A stretch of 64,000 nucleotides of DNA. Origin: Actinobaculum sp. oral taxon 183 str. F0552. GTDB taxonomy: Bacteria; Actinomycetota; Actinomycetes; Actinomycetales; Actinomycetaceae. The notes under the pieces were generated by a model. It worked only from the letters and a program-made list of their open reading frames with translations, ran no database searches and had not been told where the DNA came from. Below, one piece after another: positions 1-8,779 of the stretch. The position numbers and the translations under genes were made by a program. How positions within the stretch are numbered: the stretch's first letter is position 1; each line of letters starts with the position of its first letter. Location of the stretch: NCBI RefSeq assembly GCF_000466165.1, contig NZ_KE951405.1, forward strand, positions 1 through 64,000. The letters are read 5' to 3'.

Positions 1-616
1 AGCCGGGCGGGGGCGGGCTGGGGAAGAGGTCGCGCAGGCACACGCCGGGGTCGGGCACGCCTGCGGCGCGCGCCCGCGGACCGGTCCAGAACACGCAGAC
101 CTGGGCGGCGTAGCGGAGGACCGAGCCCCAGACCTCGGGGACGGACAGATCCGAGCACGCCGCGTCGACGACGTAGCGGGTGGGGAAATTGTCCGCGCCG
201 TCCAGGACGACGTCGTAGCCCTCCATGATCCGCCGCACATTGGCCTCGGTGAGCCGCTCCCGGTGCTCGACGACGGTCACGTCCGGGTTGAGCGCCCGGA
301 TGTGCGCAGCAGCGCAGGCCGTCTTCGCCGCGCCGACGCCGGACGAGTCATGGATCACCTGCCGGTGGAGGTTGGACAGGGCGACGGCGTCGTCGTCGAC
401 GATCCCGATCGCGCCCACGCCCGCGGCCGCCAAATAGAGGAGGGCGGGCGAACCGAGGCCCCCCGCCCCGACGACGAGCACGCGCGAGGCGAGCAGGCGG
501 AGCTGAGCCTCCTCGCCGAAGCCGTTGAGGAGGATCTGGCGTGAATAGCGCGCTCGCTGCACGGCCGAAAGCCCCCCGGCCGCGCGGACGATCGGTGCGA
601 GGTCCATGGCATTCAT
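1..616 (-). CDS. moeB: MoeB/ThiF-family sulfur-carrier adenylyltransferase (partial)
   Basis: E1-like enzyme that adenylates the C-terminal Gly-Gly of a small sulfur-carrier protein; beside moaD and moaA the likely partner is MoaD, in molybdopterin synthesis. Read leftwards from ATG 616 (a second in-frame ATG is at 607), it shows the nucleotide-binding loop GAGGLGSPAL at about residues 50-59, a VDDDAVALSNLHRQ stretch (residues 73-86) that in this family contacts ATP and Mg, and DGADNFPTRY near residue 140. The frame runs off the left edge after about 205 codons, so the C-terminal half, including any zinc-binding cysteines or rhodanese domain, is not visible. ThiF, for thiamine, is an alternative that only the missing part or wider context could settle. 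No convincing Shine-Dalgarno precedes either start. Confidence 0.8.
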   Translation of the reverse strand, partial: MNAMDLAPIVRAAGGLSAVQRARYSRQILLNGFGEEAQLRLLASRVLVVGAGGLGSPALLYLAAAGVGAIGIVDDDAVALSNLHRQVIHDSSGVGAAKTACAAAHIRALNPDVTVVEHRERLTEANVRRIMEGYDVVLDGADNFPTRYVVDAACSDLSVPEVWGSVLRYAAQVCVFWTGPRARAAGVPDPGVCLRDLFPSPPPPG

Positions 617-694
617 CGTAGCCGGGCGGCCGGCAGGCCGGTGGCCTCCCCCGCGAGGGACGTCACATCGCCCAGATCCCGAAAACCATATAGA

Positions 695-709
695 CTGGAA
701 TAAATCCAG
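695..709. promoter_or_regulatory. Small inverted repeat in the moeB/ahpC divergent region
   Basis: CTGGA-ATAAA-TCCAG forms a 5-bp-arm inverted repeat in the only A+T-rich patch between divergent moeB and ahpC, 44 bases before the ahpC start. Its position suits a promoter operator. A peroxide sensor such as OxyR would be logical for ahpCD, but the repeat does not match the four-block OxyR pattern well. The regulator is unknown. Confidence 0.3.
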
Positions 710-752
710 ATTAGCGAATCGCTCACCCACCGGACACGAACAAAGGAGACGC

Positions 753-1343
753 ATGCCGGTTCTGACCATCGGCGACGAATTCCCCGCCTACCGACTCACG
801 GCTCTGAAGGGCGGCGATCTGCGCGCCATGGGCGTCGCCCAGCCGGACGACTACTTCGAGGAGATCACCGAAGAGAGCCACCCCGGCAAATGGCGCGTCG
901 TCTTCTTCTGGCCCAAGGACTTCACCTTCGTCTGCCCCACGGAGATCGCCGCCTTCGGCAGGCTCAACGGCGAATTCGAGGACCGCGACGTGCAGATCCT
1001 CGGAGTCTCCGGGGACAACGAATTCTGCCATTTCCAGTGGCGCGCCCAGAACGAGGATCTGAAGACCGTCCCCTTCCCCATGCTCGCCGACACCAACCGG
1101 GACCTCATGGTCGCCTGCGGCGTCAAGCGAGCCGACGGCACCGCCGACCGAGCGACCTTCGTGATCGACCCCGGCAACGTCATCCAGTACGTCTCGATCA
1201 CCTCGGACTCGGTCGGCCGGAACGTCGACGACGTCCTCCGCGTCATCGACGCGCTCCAGTCCGACGAGCTGTGCGCGTGCAACTGGAGGAAGAACGACCC
1301 GACCATCGACGTCGCCGAAAAGATCGGAGAGACCCTGAAATGA
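753..1343 (+). CDS. ahpC: Alkyl hydroperoxide reductase AhpC (peroxiredoxin)
   Basis: A 196-residue cytosolic 2-Cys peroxiredoxin that reduces hydrogen peroxide, organic peroxides and peroxynitrite. The peroxidatic cysteine lies in FVCPTE (Cys61), and two further cysteines sit near the C terminus in ELCACNW (Cys174 and Cys176). This is the same three-cysteine arrangement and numbering known for mycobacterial AhpC, which is reduced by AhpD. The start at 753 is set by AAAGGAG at 742-748; an upstream in-frame extension is possible but lacks a ribosome site and homology. The stop overlaps the ahpD start (ATGA), so the two genes should be translationally coupled. Confidence 0.95.
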   Translation: MPVLTIGDEFPAYRLTALKGGDLRAMGVAQPDDYFEEITEESHPGKWRVVFFWPKDFTFVCPTEIAAFGRLNGEFEDRDVQILGVSGDNEFCHFQWRAQNEDLKTVPFPMLADTNRDLMVACGVKRADGTADRATFVIDPGNVIQYVSITSDSVGRNVDDVLRVIDALQSDELCACNWRKNDPTIDVAEKIGETLK

Positions 1344-1867
1344 GCATCGAATCCCTGAAGAACGCCGTTCCCGGCTACGCCAAGGACTTGAAGCTGAACC
1401 TCGGCTCCCTGGCGCGCTCCACGAACCTCGACGAGCAGAAGAAATGGGGGACCTTCCTGGCCTGCGCCGCCGCGACCGGCTCGGCCACCGTGTTGCGCGA
1501 GATCTCCGAGGAGGCGGGCGATTACCTGTCCGAGGAGGCGTACGCCGCGGCGCTCGCCGCCGCGGCCGTCATGGGGATGAACAACGTCTTCTACTCGGCC
1601 AAGGGGAACATGGGAGACGACTTCGCGAACGAACGCGCGGGCCTGCGCATGAACGTCATCGCCAACCCCGGCGTGGACAAGGCGGATTTCGATCTGTGGT
1701 CCTTCGCGGTCTCAGCCATCGGGCACTGCGAGTTCTGCACCGCCGCGCACGCCGAGGACTGCCTGAAGGCCGGCATCTCGAAGGAAGGCGTCATGGACGC
1801 GCTTCGCATCGCCGCGACGACGGCGGGCCTCGCCCGGGCGACGACGATTGCCGAACAGCTCGCCTGA
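1340..1867 (+). CDS. ahpD: Alkylhydroperoxidase AhpD, AhpC-recycling partner
   Basis: A 175-residue all-helical carboxymuconolactone decarboxylase-fold protein that passes electrons to oxidised AhpC and has weak peroxidase activity. The redox motif is HCEFCTAAH, giving Cys130, Cys133 and His137, exactly the M. tuberculosis AhpD numbering. Two other residues of the mycobacterial relay differ here: Glu118 is Asp118, and His132 (in CSHC) is Phe132 (in CEFC). Disulfide exchange should be possible, while the proton relay may be altered. It overlaps ahpC by four bases. A 248-base G+C-rich gap separates it from the next gene. Confidence 0.94.
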   Translation: MSIESLKNAVPGYAKDLKLNLGSLARSTNLDEQKKWGTFLACAAATGSATVLREISEEAGDYLSEEAYAAALAAAAVMGMNNVFYSAKGNMGDDFANERAGLRMNVIANPGVDKADFDLWSFAVSAIGHCEFCTAAHAEDCLKAGISKEGVMDALRIAATTAGLARATTIAEQLA

Positions 1868-2115
1868 CCGCCGGCCGATCCCCGGGGCCGGGGAGGACTG
1901 TGCCAGGCCTACAAAGGCTGCCACCCCGACATCGGCCGGCCCCGGGGCTGGGGCGGCTGGTGACTGGGAGGAACTGGCGTGCGGGCGCCATTCGGCGCCG
2001 GCGTCCGACCGGCGTGCGACGCTCCGGCGCGCACTGGGATCCGCGTGGTCTCCGGCCGGCGCGCCGCCCGAATGCAGCCCGGGGAGAACCGACAGACCGG
2101 GCTAGACTGGCGTCC

Positions 2116-3084
2116 ATGCCGCTGACCATAGCCGTCATCACCGTCTCGGACCGCTGCGCGCAGGGCGCGCGCGAGGACCTGTCGGGGCCCCTGGCAGCCG
2201 ACCTGCTCGGCAAATTCGGATCCGTCACCGGGCCGGCCGTCGTCCCCGACGGCATCGACAGCGTCCAGGGCGCGATCCTGGCGGCGGTCGAGAACGGCGC
2301 CCGGGTGATCGTCACTGCCGGCGGCACCGGCATCACGAGCCGCGACCTCACCCCGGAGGCGACCGCTCCCCTCATCTCCCGGAGGATACCGGGGATCGAG
2401 AACCTCCTGCGGGACAATCCGCGCGTGCCCAGCGCGGCGCTCTCCCGGGGGCTGGCGGGGATCGTCGAGCACCGGGGCTCGCGGGCCTTCGTCCTGAACG
2501 CGCCGGGGTCGGTCGGAGGCGTGCGCGACGCCGTCGGCGCCGTCGGCCCGCGACTGGCCCACATCGTCGAACAGCTCGACGACTCCGACCACCCGCTCGC
2601 CTTCACGCCGCACGAGGCCGCGACCCTCCGGGTTCAGAATCGCGGCGAATCGGACGGCCGGGATGCGGCCGTCGTCCTGGCGGGCGTCAGCCGCCAGGCC
2701 GTCGACGTCGGCCGCCTCGCCGAACTGGTGGGCACCCCCGCCGCGGGCGCAATCGTCACGTTCCGCGGGCAGGTCCGCGACCACGACGAAGGCCGGGCCG
2801 TCGTCGCCATCGACTACGAGGCGCACCCCGACGCCGACGCGGTCGTCCGGCGCATCGCCGAGGACGCCGCCCGGGGATCGGGAGCGTCCCGGATAGCCGT
2901 GCTGCACCGGACCGGCCACGCGGAGGTCGGGGACGTGGCGCTCGGCGCCGCGGTCTCGGCGGCGCACCGCAAGGAGGCCCTCCGGGTGCTCGAAGACGTC
3001 GTCGAGAAGGTGAAACTCCAGCTTCCCGTGTGGAAACGCCAGTTCTTCGCCGACGGCACGTCCGAGTGGACGGGAGCCGTCTGA
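2116..3084 (+). CDS. MogA/MoaB-MoaE fusion: molybdopterin adenylyltransferase plus molybdopterin synthase large subunit
   Basis: A 322-residue two-domain protein. Residues 1-160 are a MogA/MoaB domain with the pterin-binding signature VTAGGTGITSRD (66-77) and PGSVGG (130-135); this family activates molybdopterin with ATP before molybdenum insertion. Residues 184-322 are MoaE, the large subunit of molybdopterin synthase, with the basic active-site segment LPVWKRQFFADG (303-314). MoaE pairs with thiocarboxylated MoaD to add two sulfurs to cyclic pyranopterin monophosphate, so one polypeptide covers two non-consecutive pathway steps. It is transcribed convergently to moaA-moaD. The ATG at 2116 lacks a strong ribosome site but begins the conserved domain. 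Confidence 0.92.
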   Translation: MPLTIAVITVSDRCAQGAREDLSGPLAADLLGKFGSVTGPAVVPDGIDSVQGAILAAVENGARVIVTAGGTGITSRDLTPEATAPLISRRIPGIENLLRDNPRVPSAALSRGLAGIVEHRGSRAFVLNAPGSVGGVRDAVGAVGPRLAHIVEQLDDSDHPLAFTPHEAATLRVQNRGESDGRDAAVVLAGVSRQAVDVGRLAELVGTPAAGAIVTFRGQVRDHDEGRAVVAIDYEAHPDADAVVRRIAEDAARGSGASRIAVLHRTGHAEVGDVALGAAVSAAHRKEALRVLEDVVEKVKLQLPVWKRQFFADGTSEWTGAV

Positions 3085-3124
3085 CCGCTCCTGCGACCGC
3101 GCCGGAGTGGGCTGGAGCAAGCTA

Positions 3125-3146
3125 GATGTTTGTATATACGAACATC
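3125..3146. promoter_or_regulatory. 22-bp near-perfect palindrome between convergent Mo-cofactor genes
   Basis: Arms GATGTT and AACATC flank a perfect GTATATAC core, with a single mismatched pair (T opposite G) at the junctions, so 20 of 22 positions are symmetric. It lies 40 bases after the mogA-moaE stop in otherwise G+C-rich DNA and has no T-run, so it looks more like a dimeric-repressor operator than a terminator. No gene start close by is an obvious target. Confidence 0.45.
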
Positions 3147-3254
3147 ACCGGTCCGACCGCGCCGCGACCGGGCGAACCTTCACCCCATCCGCGACCGGCG
3201 GAGGCTGTCCCGTTCGTGCTCCGCACGGCAACGGCTCCTTCCCGCGAACGGCCG

Positions 3255-3320
3255 AAGCGCCCCGCCGGACGGCGTCGCGCTCCAGGCTGCCAGACTCCCC
3301 CGGTTCCAGACGGGGCGCTT
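3255..3320. terminator. Possible bidirectional terminator stem, mogA-moaE / moaD
   Basis: A perfect 10-base inverted repeat, AAGCGCCCCG at 3255-3264 and CGGGGCGCTT at 3311-3320, is followed by TTCC on the plus strand and lies just before the moaD stop. The loop is long (46 bases) and contains smaller foldable pieces. Its position between convergent genes suggests a shared terminator. Confidence 0.3.
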
Positions 3321-3327
3321 TTCCAGA

Positions 3328-3636
3328 TCACCCGCCCGCGAACGGCGGAAGCACGTCCACGCGCACCAGCCCGACGAGGGGGAGGCCTTCGCCGGGCCAA
3401 CGGACGCCATCGACGAGGAAGGCGCTGACGGCGAGTTGCCGGGCGAAGGCCTCGCCGTGCCGGGCGTTCAGCGCATCCCGCAGGTCCCCGGCGGTCGTCC
3501 CCGCGGGAAGCTCGACCGTCTCCCCGCGAGTGCCCGCCGCTTCGGCGACCGCGGCGAAGTACCGCAGGTTCACGGTCACGTCCGGGCAGGCGTGGTCCCT
3601 CTTCGCAACGCTCATAGGCGACTTCCTCTCTCTCAT
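3328..3636 (-). CDS. moaD: MoaD, molybdopterin synthase sulfur-carrier subunit
   Basis: A small ubiquitin-like protein (102 residues from ATG 3636, or 95 from ATG 3615) that carries sulfur as a C-terminal thiocarboxylate to MoaE. The sequence VTVNLRYFAAVAEAAGT is the typical first strand and helix, and the protein ends in VLPPFAGG with the required terminal Gly-Gly. The region holding the Shine-Dalgarno and start codon is duplicated as two exact 21-base units, giving two in-frame ATGs, each with its own GAGAGGAAG ribosome site. The downstream start gives the more usual length. It lies 159 bases downstream of moaA on the same strand. Confidence 0.88.
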   Translation of the reverse strand: MRERKSPMSVAKRDHACPDVTVNLRYFAAVAEAAGTRGETVELPAGTTAGDLRDALNARHGEAFARQLAVSAFLVDGVRWPGEGLPLVGLVRVDVLPPFAGG

Positions 3637-3652
3637 AGGCGACTTCCTCTCT
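3611..3652. repeat. Perfect 21-bp tandem duplication carrying the moaD ribosome site and start
   Basis: The 21-base unit at 3611-3631 is repeated exactly at 3632-3652. Read on the minus strand, each copy contains the AGAGAGGAAG ribosome site, a short spacer (TCGCCT) and ATGAG. Because 21 is divisible by three, both starts are in the moaD frame. Confidence 0.9.
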
Positions 3653-3795
3653 TTCCGGCTACATGGCCCTTCTCATCCCGACCGTTCGGCTCTTCGCCCT
3701 CTTCCCGGTTCCTTCCGTCGTCCCCGGCCGGATCGACTCCCTCAGCCGAACCGGCGCGGCGGCGCCCCGCAACCGTCCTCACCCCGCGGCCATCC

Positions 3796-4947
3796 TCATC
3801 CTCCGATCGCGCTCATGGGCCGGGTGGGGTGGAGGAAGCCGTCGTCGGTTCCGTGCCCGGCCTGTTTGCCCCACATGGCGAGACGCCACGCATGGGCTAT
3901 CTCCTCGTCCGAGCAGCCCGACCGCAGCAGCCCGCGCAGGTCTGTCTCCGCCGCGGCGAACAGGCAGGCGCGGATCTGCCCGTCGGCGGTCAGGCGGGTG
4001 CGGTCGCAGTCCCCGCAGAAGGGTCGGGTGACGGATGCGATGACCCCGACGCTGCCGCCCGGATGCTCCACTCCGAGGGCCCGGCCGGGTGCCACGTCCC
4101 ACTCCTGCGCCGGGGATGCGCCGCGTTCCTCCGCGGGGCGGAGGGCGAGGTCGAAATGCCGGCGGAGCATGCCCAGGATCTCGTCGGCGGTGACGACGTC
4201 CTGGGCCCTCCACGTACCCGGCGGGCCGAGCGGCATGCGCTCGATGAAGCGCAGCCTGTAGCCGGCAAGGAGCGACTGGAGGAGGAGGTCGGGCGCTTGG
4301 CGGTCGTTGACCCCCGGCATGAGCACGGCGTTGACCTTGACGGGAAGCAGTCCCGCTCGCGCGGCGGCGCGTGCGCCGGCGACGGCGTCGCCGTACCTGT
4401 CGCGGCGCGTGAGCATGGCGTAGGTTCGCCTGTCGGCCGAGTCCATGGAGACGTTGACCCGGTCGAGCCCGGCCGCCTTGAGCCCGGTCGCGCGGTGGAC
4501 GAGCCCGAGCCCGTTCGTCGTGAGCGAGGTCTCCACGGGCGCGCCGTTCCACGTCGTCAGCCGTGAGGTCGCCGCGACGATTCCTTCCAGGCCCTTGCGC
4601 AGGAGGGGTTCGCCTCCCGTGAACCGCACCTCGCGGACGCCCAGCTCCTGGACGCCGATGCGTACGAGCCGGACGACCTCTTCATCGGTGAGGATTCTCT
4701 CCCCGGGCATCGGCTCAATCCCCTCGGCGGGCATGCAGTACCGGCACCGGAGATTGCACCTGTCGGTGAGCGAGACGCGCAGGTCCACCGCCGTCCGGCC
4801 GAACCGGTCGATCAAGCCGGGAACGTCGGGCCGCCCCCGGCAGCCAGCTCCTTCGCGGGCCACTCGCCGGCGGACGGCCGGCATTCCCAGGGGCACCGCC
4901 GGGTTGGGCGGAGCCGCCGGGCCGGCCGGGACAGGCGTGGCGTTCAT
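3796..4947 (-). CDS. moaA: GTP 3',8-cyclase MoaA
   Basis: Radical-SAM enzyme (383 residues) for the first step of molybdenum-cofactor synthesis, converting GTP to 3',8-cyclo-GTP. The N-terminal 4Fe-4S cluster motif CNLRCRYC provides Cys64, Cys68 and Cys71, followed by the SAM-contact motif FTGGEPLL. The second cluster motif is visible as FCGDCDRTRLTADG followed by RACLF. The protein ends in Gly-Gly, the conserved MoaA tail needed for catalysis with MoaC. An extra 45-residue Pro/Ala/Arg-rich leader precedes the domain, so the true start could be internal. moaD follows on the same strand. No moaC is visible in the window. Confidence 0.95.
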   Translation of the reverse strand: MNATPVPAGPAAPPNPAVPLGMPAVRRRVAREGAGCRGRPDVPGLIDRFGRTAVDLRVSLTDRCNLRCRYCMPAEGIEPMPGERILTDEEVVRLVRIGVQELGVREVRFTGGEPLLRKGLEGIVAATSRLTTWNGAPVETSLTTNGLGLVHRATGLKAAGLDRVNVSMDSADRRTYAMLTRRDRYGDAVAGARAAARAGLLPVKVNAVLMPGVNDRQAPDLLLQSLLAGYRLRFIERMPLGPPGTWRAQDVVTADEILGMLRRHFDLALRPAEERGASPAQEWDVAPGRALGVEHPGGSVGVIASVTRPFCGDCDRTRLTADGQIRACLFAAAETDLRGLLRSGCSDEEIAHAWRLAMWGKQAGHGTDDGFLHPTRPMSAIGG

Positions 4948-4974
4948 GGATTCCCCGGTTCGCGCCGCATGGCC

Positions 4975-6444
4975 TCACCGCACCGCGGCTATGAGCTTCT
5001 CGATCATCTTCGGGCCTCCCGAATGCAGTGCGTCGTGGTGGAATTCCGTGGAGACGATCCGTTCGATCCCCGCCAATTCCGCCGTCCGCTCGGACAGCGA
5101 GTGCGGCACGAACATGTCGGGGGTGTAGATCCACGCCGCCGAGGGCACTGTATTGGCCGCGAGCGCCTCGGCGCTGTAGAGCTCGGGCAGGGCGGCGTCG
5201 GCGGCGAGGAGGTCGGCTGCATCGGCCATCGGCGCCAGGGCGGGGTCTTCGCGCATCTGCCACGGGTACATGTGCTCTCCGGTGAATCTGAAGCCGTGAC
5301 CCTCGGCCTCCAGCGCGGCTTCGCCGGCTCCGCCTTCGGCGAGGTCGGGCAGGCGGAATTGGAGGAATTCGCCGCGGACGCGGTGGGCGCTCCACGCCGT
5401 CGCCCCCGTGGAGGCCTGAGCGTAGATCGCCTCGTGCATGACGCCGTACAGCGGCGAGGCCCTCAGCGAGACCTCTGCGCCGATCCTCGCCAGGAATTGG
5501 GGCCGCAGGCGGCGGCTCCCCCGCTTGGTCCGGAAGGCGTCCTCCAGGAGGAAGTGCAGGCGTTCGAGCCCGTAGCTTCTGCCCAGGACGCCGCCGATCT
5601 GCCGGAATCGCCCCGGTGTCAGGCGCTCGCCCGTGGGCAGCGTCTCCTCGACGTCGGCCAGGTGGCGCGCGATCGACCACGCGGTCGCCTCGTCGCCCGG
5701 GTAGCGGGCGAAGAATTCGCGGTTGCGCTTGTCGGTTTCGACGTAGGTGAGCCGGTAGACGGCGTCGGCGTGGTCGACGACGGAGGGGAGGCCGGCCGTG
5801 ATGAAAGCTTCGGACAGTCCCGCGGGCGCCTGGGAGAGGTAGGCCGTCACGGCGAAGCCGCCGAAGCTCTGGCCGAGGGCGCTCCACGGCTCGTCCTGGA
5901 GAGCCCGGCGGAGGTCTTCGGCGTCGGCGACGATCGAATCCTGTCGGAAGCAGGAGAGGTACGCGGCCTGCGCCCCGGGGCCGCCGACGTCGGTGACGGC
6001 CTGGGCGTCGAGCGGGTGCGACGAACCGGTGCCGCGTTCGTCGAGCAGGACGACCCGATAGTGGTCGAGCGCCGTGGACAGCCAAGAGCCGATGGGGGCC
6101 ATCCTCGGCGCGGGGAAGCCGGGCCCACCTTGGAAGTAGACGAGGCGGGGCCGGTCTTCCCTGCCTTCGCGTACGTATTCGCGGGCGAAGATTTCGATCC
6201 GCGTCGGGGCGGCCGCGGTTTCCTTCCGTCCGGTGCCCTCCTGCGGGGCTCCGGGCGCCTCGGAGCCCACCGCCCCAGGCGCTGCCGGCGCGGGCTCCTC
6301 CGGTCCGGGAGAGGACGGCCGCGCGGGCTGCGACGCCGTGCTGCCAGCCGTCAGGCGGTCGAACGCGCCGAAGCGGTCGAGGGGGGCCTCGAGCCTGTGT
6401 TCGACCATGGTGTGGCCGGGGATCCGGAACGTCGCGTCGTACAT
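4975..6444 (-). CDS. Alpha/beta hydrolase, proline iminopeptidase-like (peptidase S33 family)
   Basis: A 489-residue hydrolase resembling prolyl aminopeptidases, which release N-terminal residues (often proline) from peptides. GGPG (106-109) forms the oxyanion region, DERGTGSS (135-142) is typical of the family, and the nucleophile serine is in GQSFGGF (Ser193). Near the C terminus EFHHDALHSGG supplies the likely catalytic histidine. Residues 36-80 are an Ala/Pro/Gly-rich insertion inside the N-terminal strand region, unusual for the family. No signal peptide is visible, so the enzyme is probably cytosolic. It ends 27 bases before the moaA start on the same strand and may share its transcript. 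Substrate is not determinable from sequence. Confidence 0.82.
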   Translation of the reverse strand: MYDATFRIPGHTMVEHRLEAPLDRFGAFDRLTAGSTASQPARPSSPGPEEPAPAAPGAVGSEAPGAPQEGTGRKETAAAPTRIEIFAREYVREGREDRPRLVYFQGGPGFPAPRMAPIGSWLSTALDHYRVVLLDERGTGSSHPLDAQAVTDVGGPGAQAAYLSCFRQDSIVADAEDLRRALQDEPWSALGQSFGGFAVTAYLSQAPAGLSEAFITAGLPSVVDHADAVYRLTYVETDKRNREFFARYPGDEATAWSIARHLADVEETLPTGERLTPGRFRQIGGVLGRSYGLERLHFLLEDAFRTKRGSRRLRPQFLARIGAEVSLRASPLYGVMHEAIYAQASTGATAWSAHRVRGEFLQFRLPDLAEGGAGEAALEAEGHGFRFTGEHMYPWQMREDPALAPMADAADLLAADAALPELYSAEALAANTVPSAAWIYTPDMFVPHSLSERTAELAGIERIVSTEFHHDALHSGGPKMIEKLIAAVR

Positions 6445-6604
6445 GAGTCCAATGTACCCGGCCGCACGGCCGAGGAGAACAGCGCATGCGCGACTGCGCG
6501 TACGCCGTTCGGGAACCGGCTCCCATACCGGCGGGCCGAAGGCCTATCATTGGCTTCGCACGAGTCCTACGACACACTCTGACCCGAGAAGAAGGCGGTT
6601 TCCC

Positions 6605-8002
6605 ATGGCCATGCCAAGTCCCAGCTACACCGTGACACTGCAGGTGAACGTTCCGCTTCACCCGCGCGCCACCCAACACCTGGTGGAGGCCGTGGCCGAC
6701 GCGGGCGGACTGGTGACCGGCATCGACACGGTCGAATCGCAGGAGAACCAGCTGACGGTCAACCTCACCTGCGACTGCGTCAACTCGGCACACGTCCAGG
6801 CGGTGCGCGATCACATCGAGATGCTCGTGGGAGCCAACGTCGAGGAGGTCTCCGACGCCACCCTCCAGGCGCACGCCGGCGGAAAGATCTCAGTGGATCT
6901 GAAGAACCCGCTGCGCACGCGCCAGGATCTCGCCCGGATCTACACGCCGGGCGTGGCGCGCGTGTGCAAGAAGATCGCGCGCGACCGCTCCTTCGCCCGC
7001 CAGTACACGATCAAACGCAACACCGTGGCCGTCGTCACCGACGGCACCGCGGTGCTCGGCCTGGGCGACATCGGCCCGGAGGCGGCTCTGCCCGTCATGG
7101 AAGGCAAGGCCGCTCTCTTCAAGCGCTTCGGCAACGTCGACGCCTGGCCGGTGTGCCTCGACACGAAGGACACCGAGGAGATCATCTCGATCGTCAAGGC
7201 CATCGCGCCCGTCTACGGCGGCATCAACCTCGAGGACATCGCGGCGCCGCGGTGCTTCGATGTCGAGGAGAGGCTGCGCGAGGAGCTGGACATCCCCGTC
7301 TTCCACGACGACCAGCACGGCACCGCCATCGTCACCCTCGCGGCCCTGATCAACGCCTTGAAAGTCGTGGGCAAGAACATCGAGGAGGCGCGCATCGTCG
7401 TCTCGGGCGTGGGCGCCGCGGGGTCGGCCATCATCCGCCTGCTCCTGCTGCACGGGGCCCGCGACGTCATCGGCTACGGCCGCAAGGGCGCGCTCGGGCC
7501 GTTCCGCGAGGAGGCCAATCCGCACCGCAACTGGCTCGCCCAGAACACGAATCCGCGCGGATTCCAAGGGAGCCTGCAGGAGGCTCTGGAAGGAGCCGAC
7601 GTGTTCATCGGCGTCTCCTCCGGCAATATCCTCACCGGGGAGGACGTGTCCACCATGGCCGAGGGCGCCATCGTCTTCGCCATGGCCAACCCCACCCCCG
7701 AAGTGGATCCGCGCGACGCCGGCAAGCACGCCGCGATCGTGGCCACCGGGCGCTCGGACTATCCGAACCAGATCAACAACGTCCTCGTCTTCCCCGGCCT
7801 ATTCCGCGGCATGCTGGACGCGGGCGCCGCGCGCATCGACGACGAGATGCTGCGCGCGGCGGCCGTGGCGGTGGCCGACGTCGTCACCGACGGCGAACGC
7901 AACTCGAACTACATCATCCCCGGGGTCTTCGATTCGCGCGTGGTCGACCGGGTGTCGCGGGCGGTCGTGGAGCATGTGACGCGTTCGAGCTACCGGTCGT
8001 AA
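6605..8002 (+). CDS. Malic enzyme with N-terminal ACT-like domain (malate to pyruvate)
   Basis: A 465-residue cytosolic NAD(P)-dependent oxidative decarboxylase of malate. Residues 1-90 resemble an ACT domain, suggesting allosteric control by a small molecule. The malic-enzyme body follows, with YTPGVA (113-118), HDDQHGTA (234-241, metal and malate site) and a Rossmann loop GVGAAGSA (268-275). AAGGCGG precedes ATG 6605. With the C4-dicarboxylate carrier DcuB elsewhere in the window it could link malate and fumarate exchange to pyruvate. Cofactor preference cannot be read with confidence. The gene stands alone. Confidence 0.93.
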   Translation: MAMPSPSYTVTLQVNVPLHPRATQHLVEAVADAGGLVTGIDTVESQENQLTVNLTCDCVNSAHVQAVRDHIEMLVGANVEEVSDATLQAHAGGKISVDLKNPLRTRQDLARIYTPGVARVCKKIARDRSFARQYTIKRNTVAVVTDGTAVLGLGDIGPEAALPVMEGKAALFKRFGNVDAWPVCLDTKDTEEIISIVKAIAPVYGGINLEDIAAPRCFDVEERLREELDIPVFHDDQHGTAIVTLAALINALKVVGKNIEEARIVVSGVGAAGSAIIRLLLLHGARDVIGYGRKGALGPFREEANPHRNWLAQNTNPRGFQGSLQEALEGADVFIGVSSGNILTGEDVSTMAEGAIVFAMANPTPEVDPRDAGKHAAIVATGRSDYPNQINNVLVFPGLFRGMLDAGAARIDDEMLRAAAVAVADVVTDGERNSNYIIPGVFDSRVVDRVSRAVVEHVTRSSYRS

Positions 8003-8154
8003 GGCCGGACGCTCGGTTCCCACACCGCCGGATCGCCGGCGGACAGCGCGGCGACTCGACGTAGGCGACTTTCTGGCCGGTCGATTCCAGTCCCCTCCCG
8101 AAGCTCTTGAACAGCCGCGCGCACGGAACCTGCGCCGTCTGCGAGACTGGGGGC

Positions 8155-8718
8155 ATGGAATCCCAGATGACGCTCAAGAAGGCCGCTACGACGATGGCGA
8201 CGATCGTCGCCGTCCTGTGGGGAATCGAACTGGTCGACCACGTGGTGCGGCACTGGTTCGACCGCTTCGGCGTCCACCCGCGCACGACGCAGGGGCTGCT
8301 GGAGATCTTCTCCGCCCCCGTCCTGCACCACGGCTGGACCCACCTGATCGGCAACACGATCCCGCTCTTCGTCCTCGGGCTCCTCGTCCTCATGGCCGGA
8401 GCGCAGACGTTCGCCGCGGTCACGCTGGTTTCGGTCCTCGGCTCGGGGCTTCTCGTGTGGGCGTTCGCGGCGTCGAACTCGGTGACGCTGGGAGCGTCGG
8501 GCGTCGTCTTCGGGTATCTCGCCTACATCCTCGTCCGGGCCTTCTACACGAGGCAGCCCAGCCACATGGCGATCGCGATCGTCGTCGCCGTCGCCTACGG
8601 AAGCATGCTCTTCGGCCTGCTTCCCCTCAGGGCCGGCGTCTCGTGGCTCGCCCACCTGGGCGGCGCCCTCGGCGGTGTCGCGAGCGCGCCGCTCCTTCAG
8701 CCGCGCGGGCAGGCATGA
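8155..8718 (+). CDS. Rhomboid-family intramembrane serine protease
   Basis: A 187-residue polytopic membrane protein with about six hydrophobic segments. The rhomboid catalytic elements are present: the HxxxN pair in HLIGN (63-67), the nucleophile serine in GASGVVFG (Ser115), and the partner histidine in AHLGGALGG (His167). The family cleaves transmembrane segments of substrate proteins within the membrane; substrates here are unknown. ATG 8155 follows a GGGGG run, and a second in-frame ATG at 8167 is possible. It ends 61 bases before the aldo/keto reductase gene. Confidence 0.9.
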   Translation: MESQMTLKKAATTMATIVAVLWGIELVDHVVRHWFDRFGVHPRTTQGLLEIFSAPVLHHGWTHLIGNTIPLFVLGLLVLMAGAQTFAAVTLVSVLGSGLLVWAFAASNSVTLGASGVVFGYLAYILVRAFYTRQPSHMAIAIVVAVAYGSMLFGLLPLRAGVSWLAHLGGALGGVASAPLLQPRGQA

Positions 8719-8779
8719 CGTCCGCCTCGGGCGACGATGGTCACTTCCCCATGATGAGAAAAAACAGAAGAATGGAACC

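Noticed and set aside
3122-3400. Minus-strand frame of 92 codons over the mogA-moaE/moaD gap
   Set aside because: Arg/Pro/Gly-rich, overlaps moaD in another frame, no homology; treated as non-coding.
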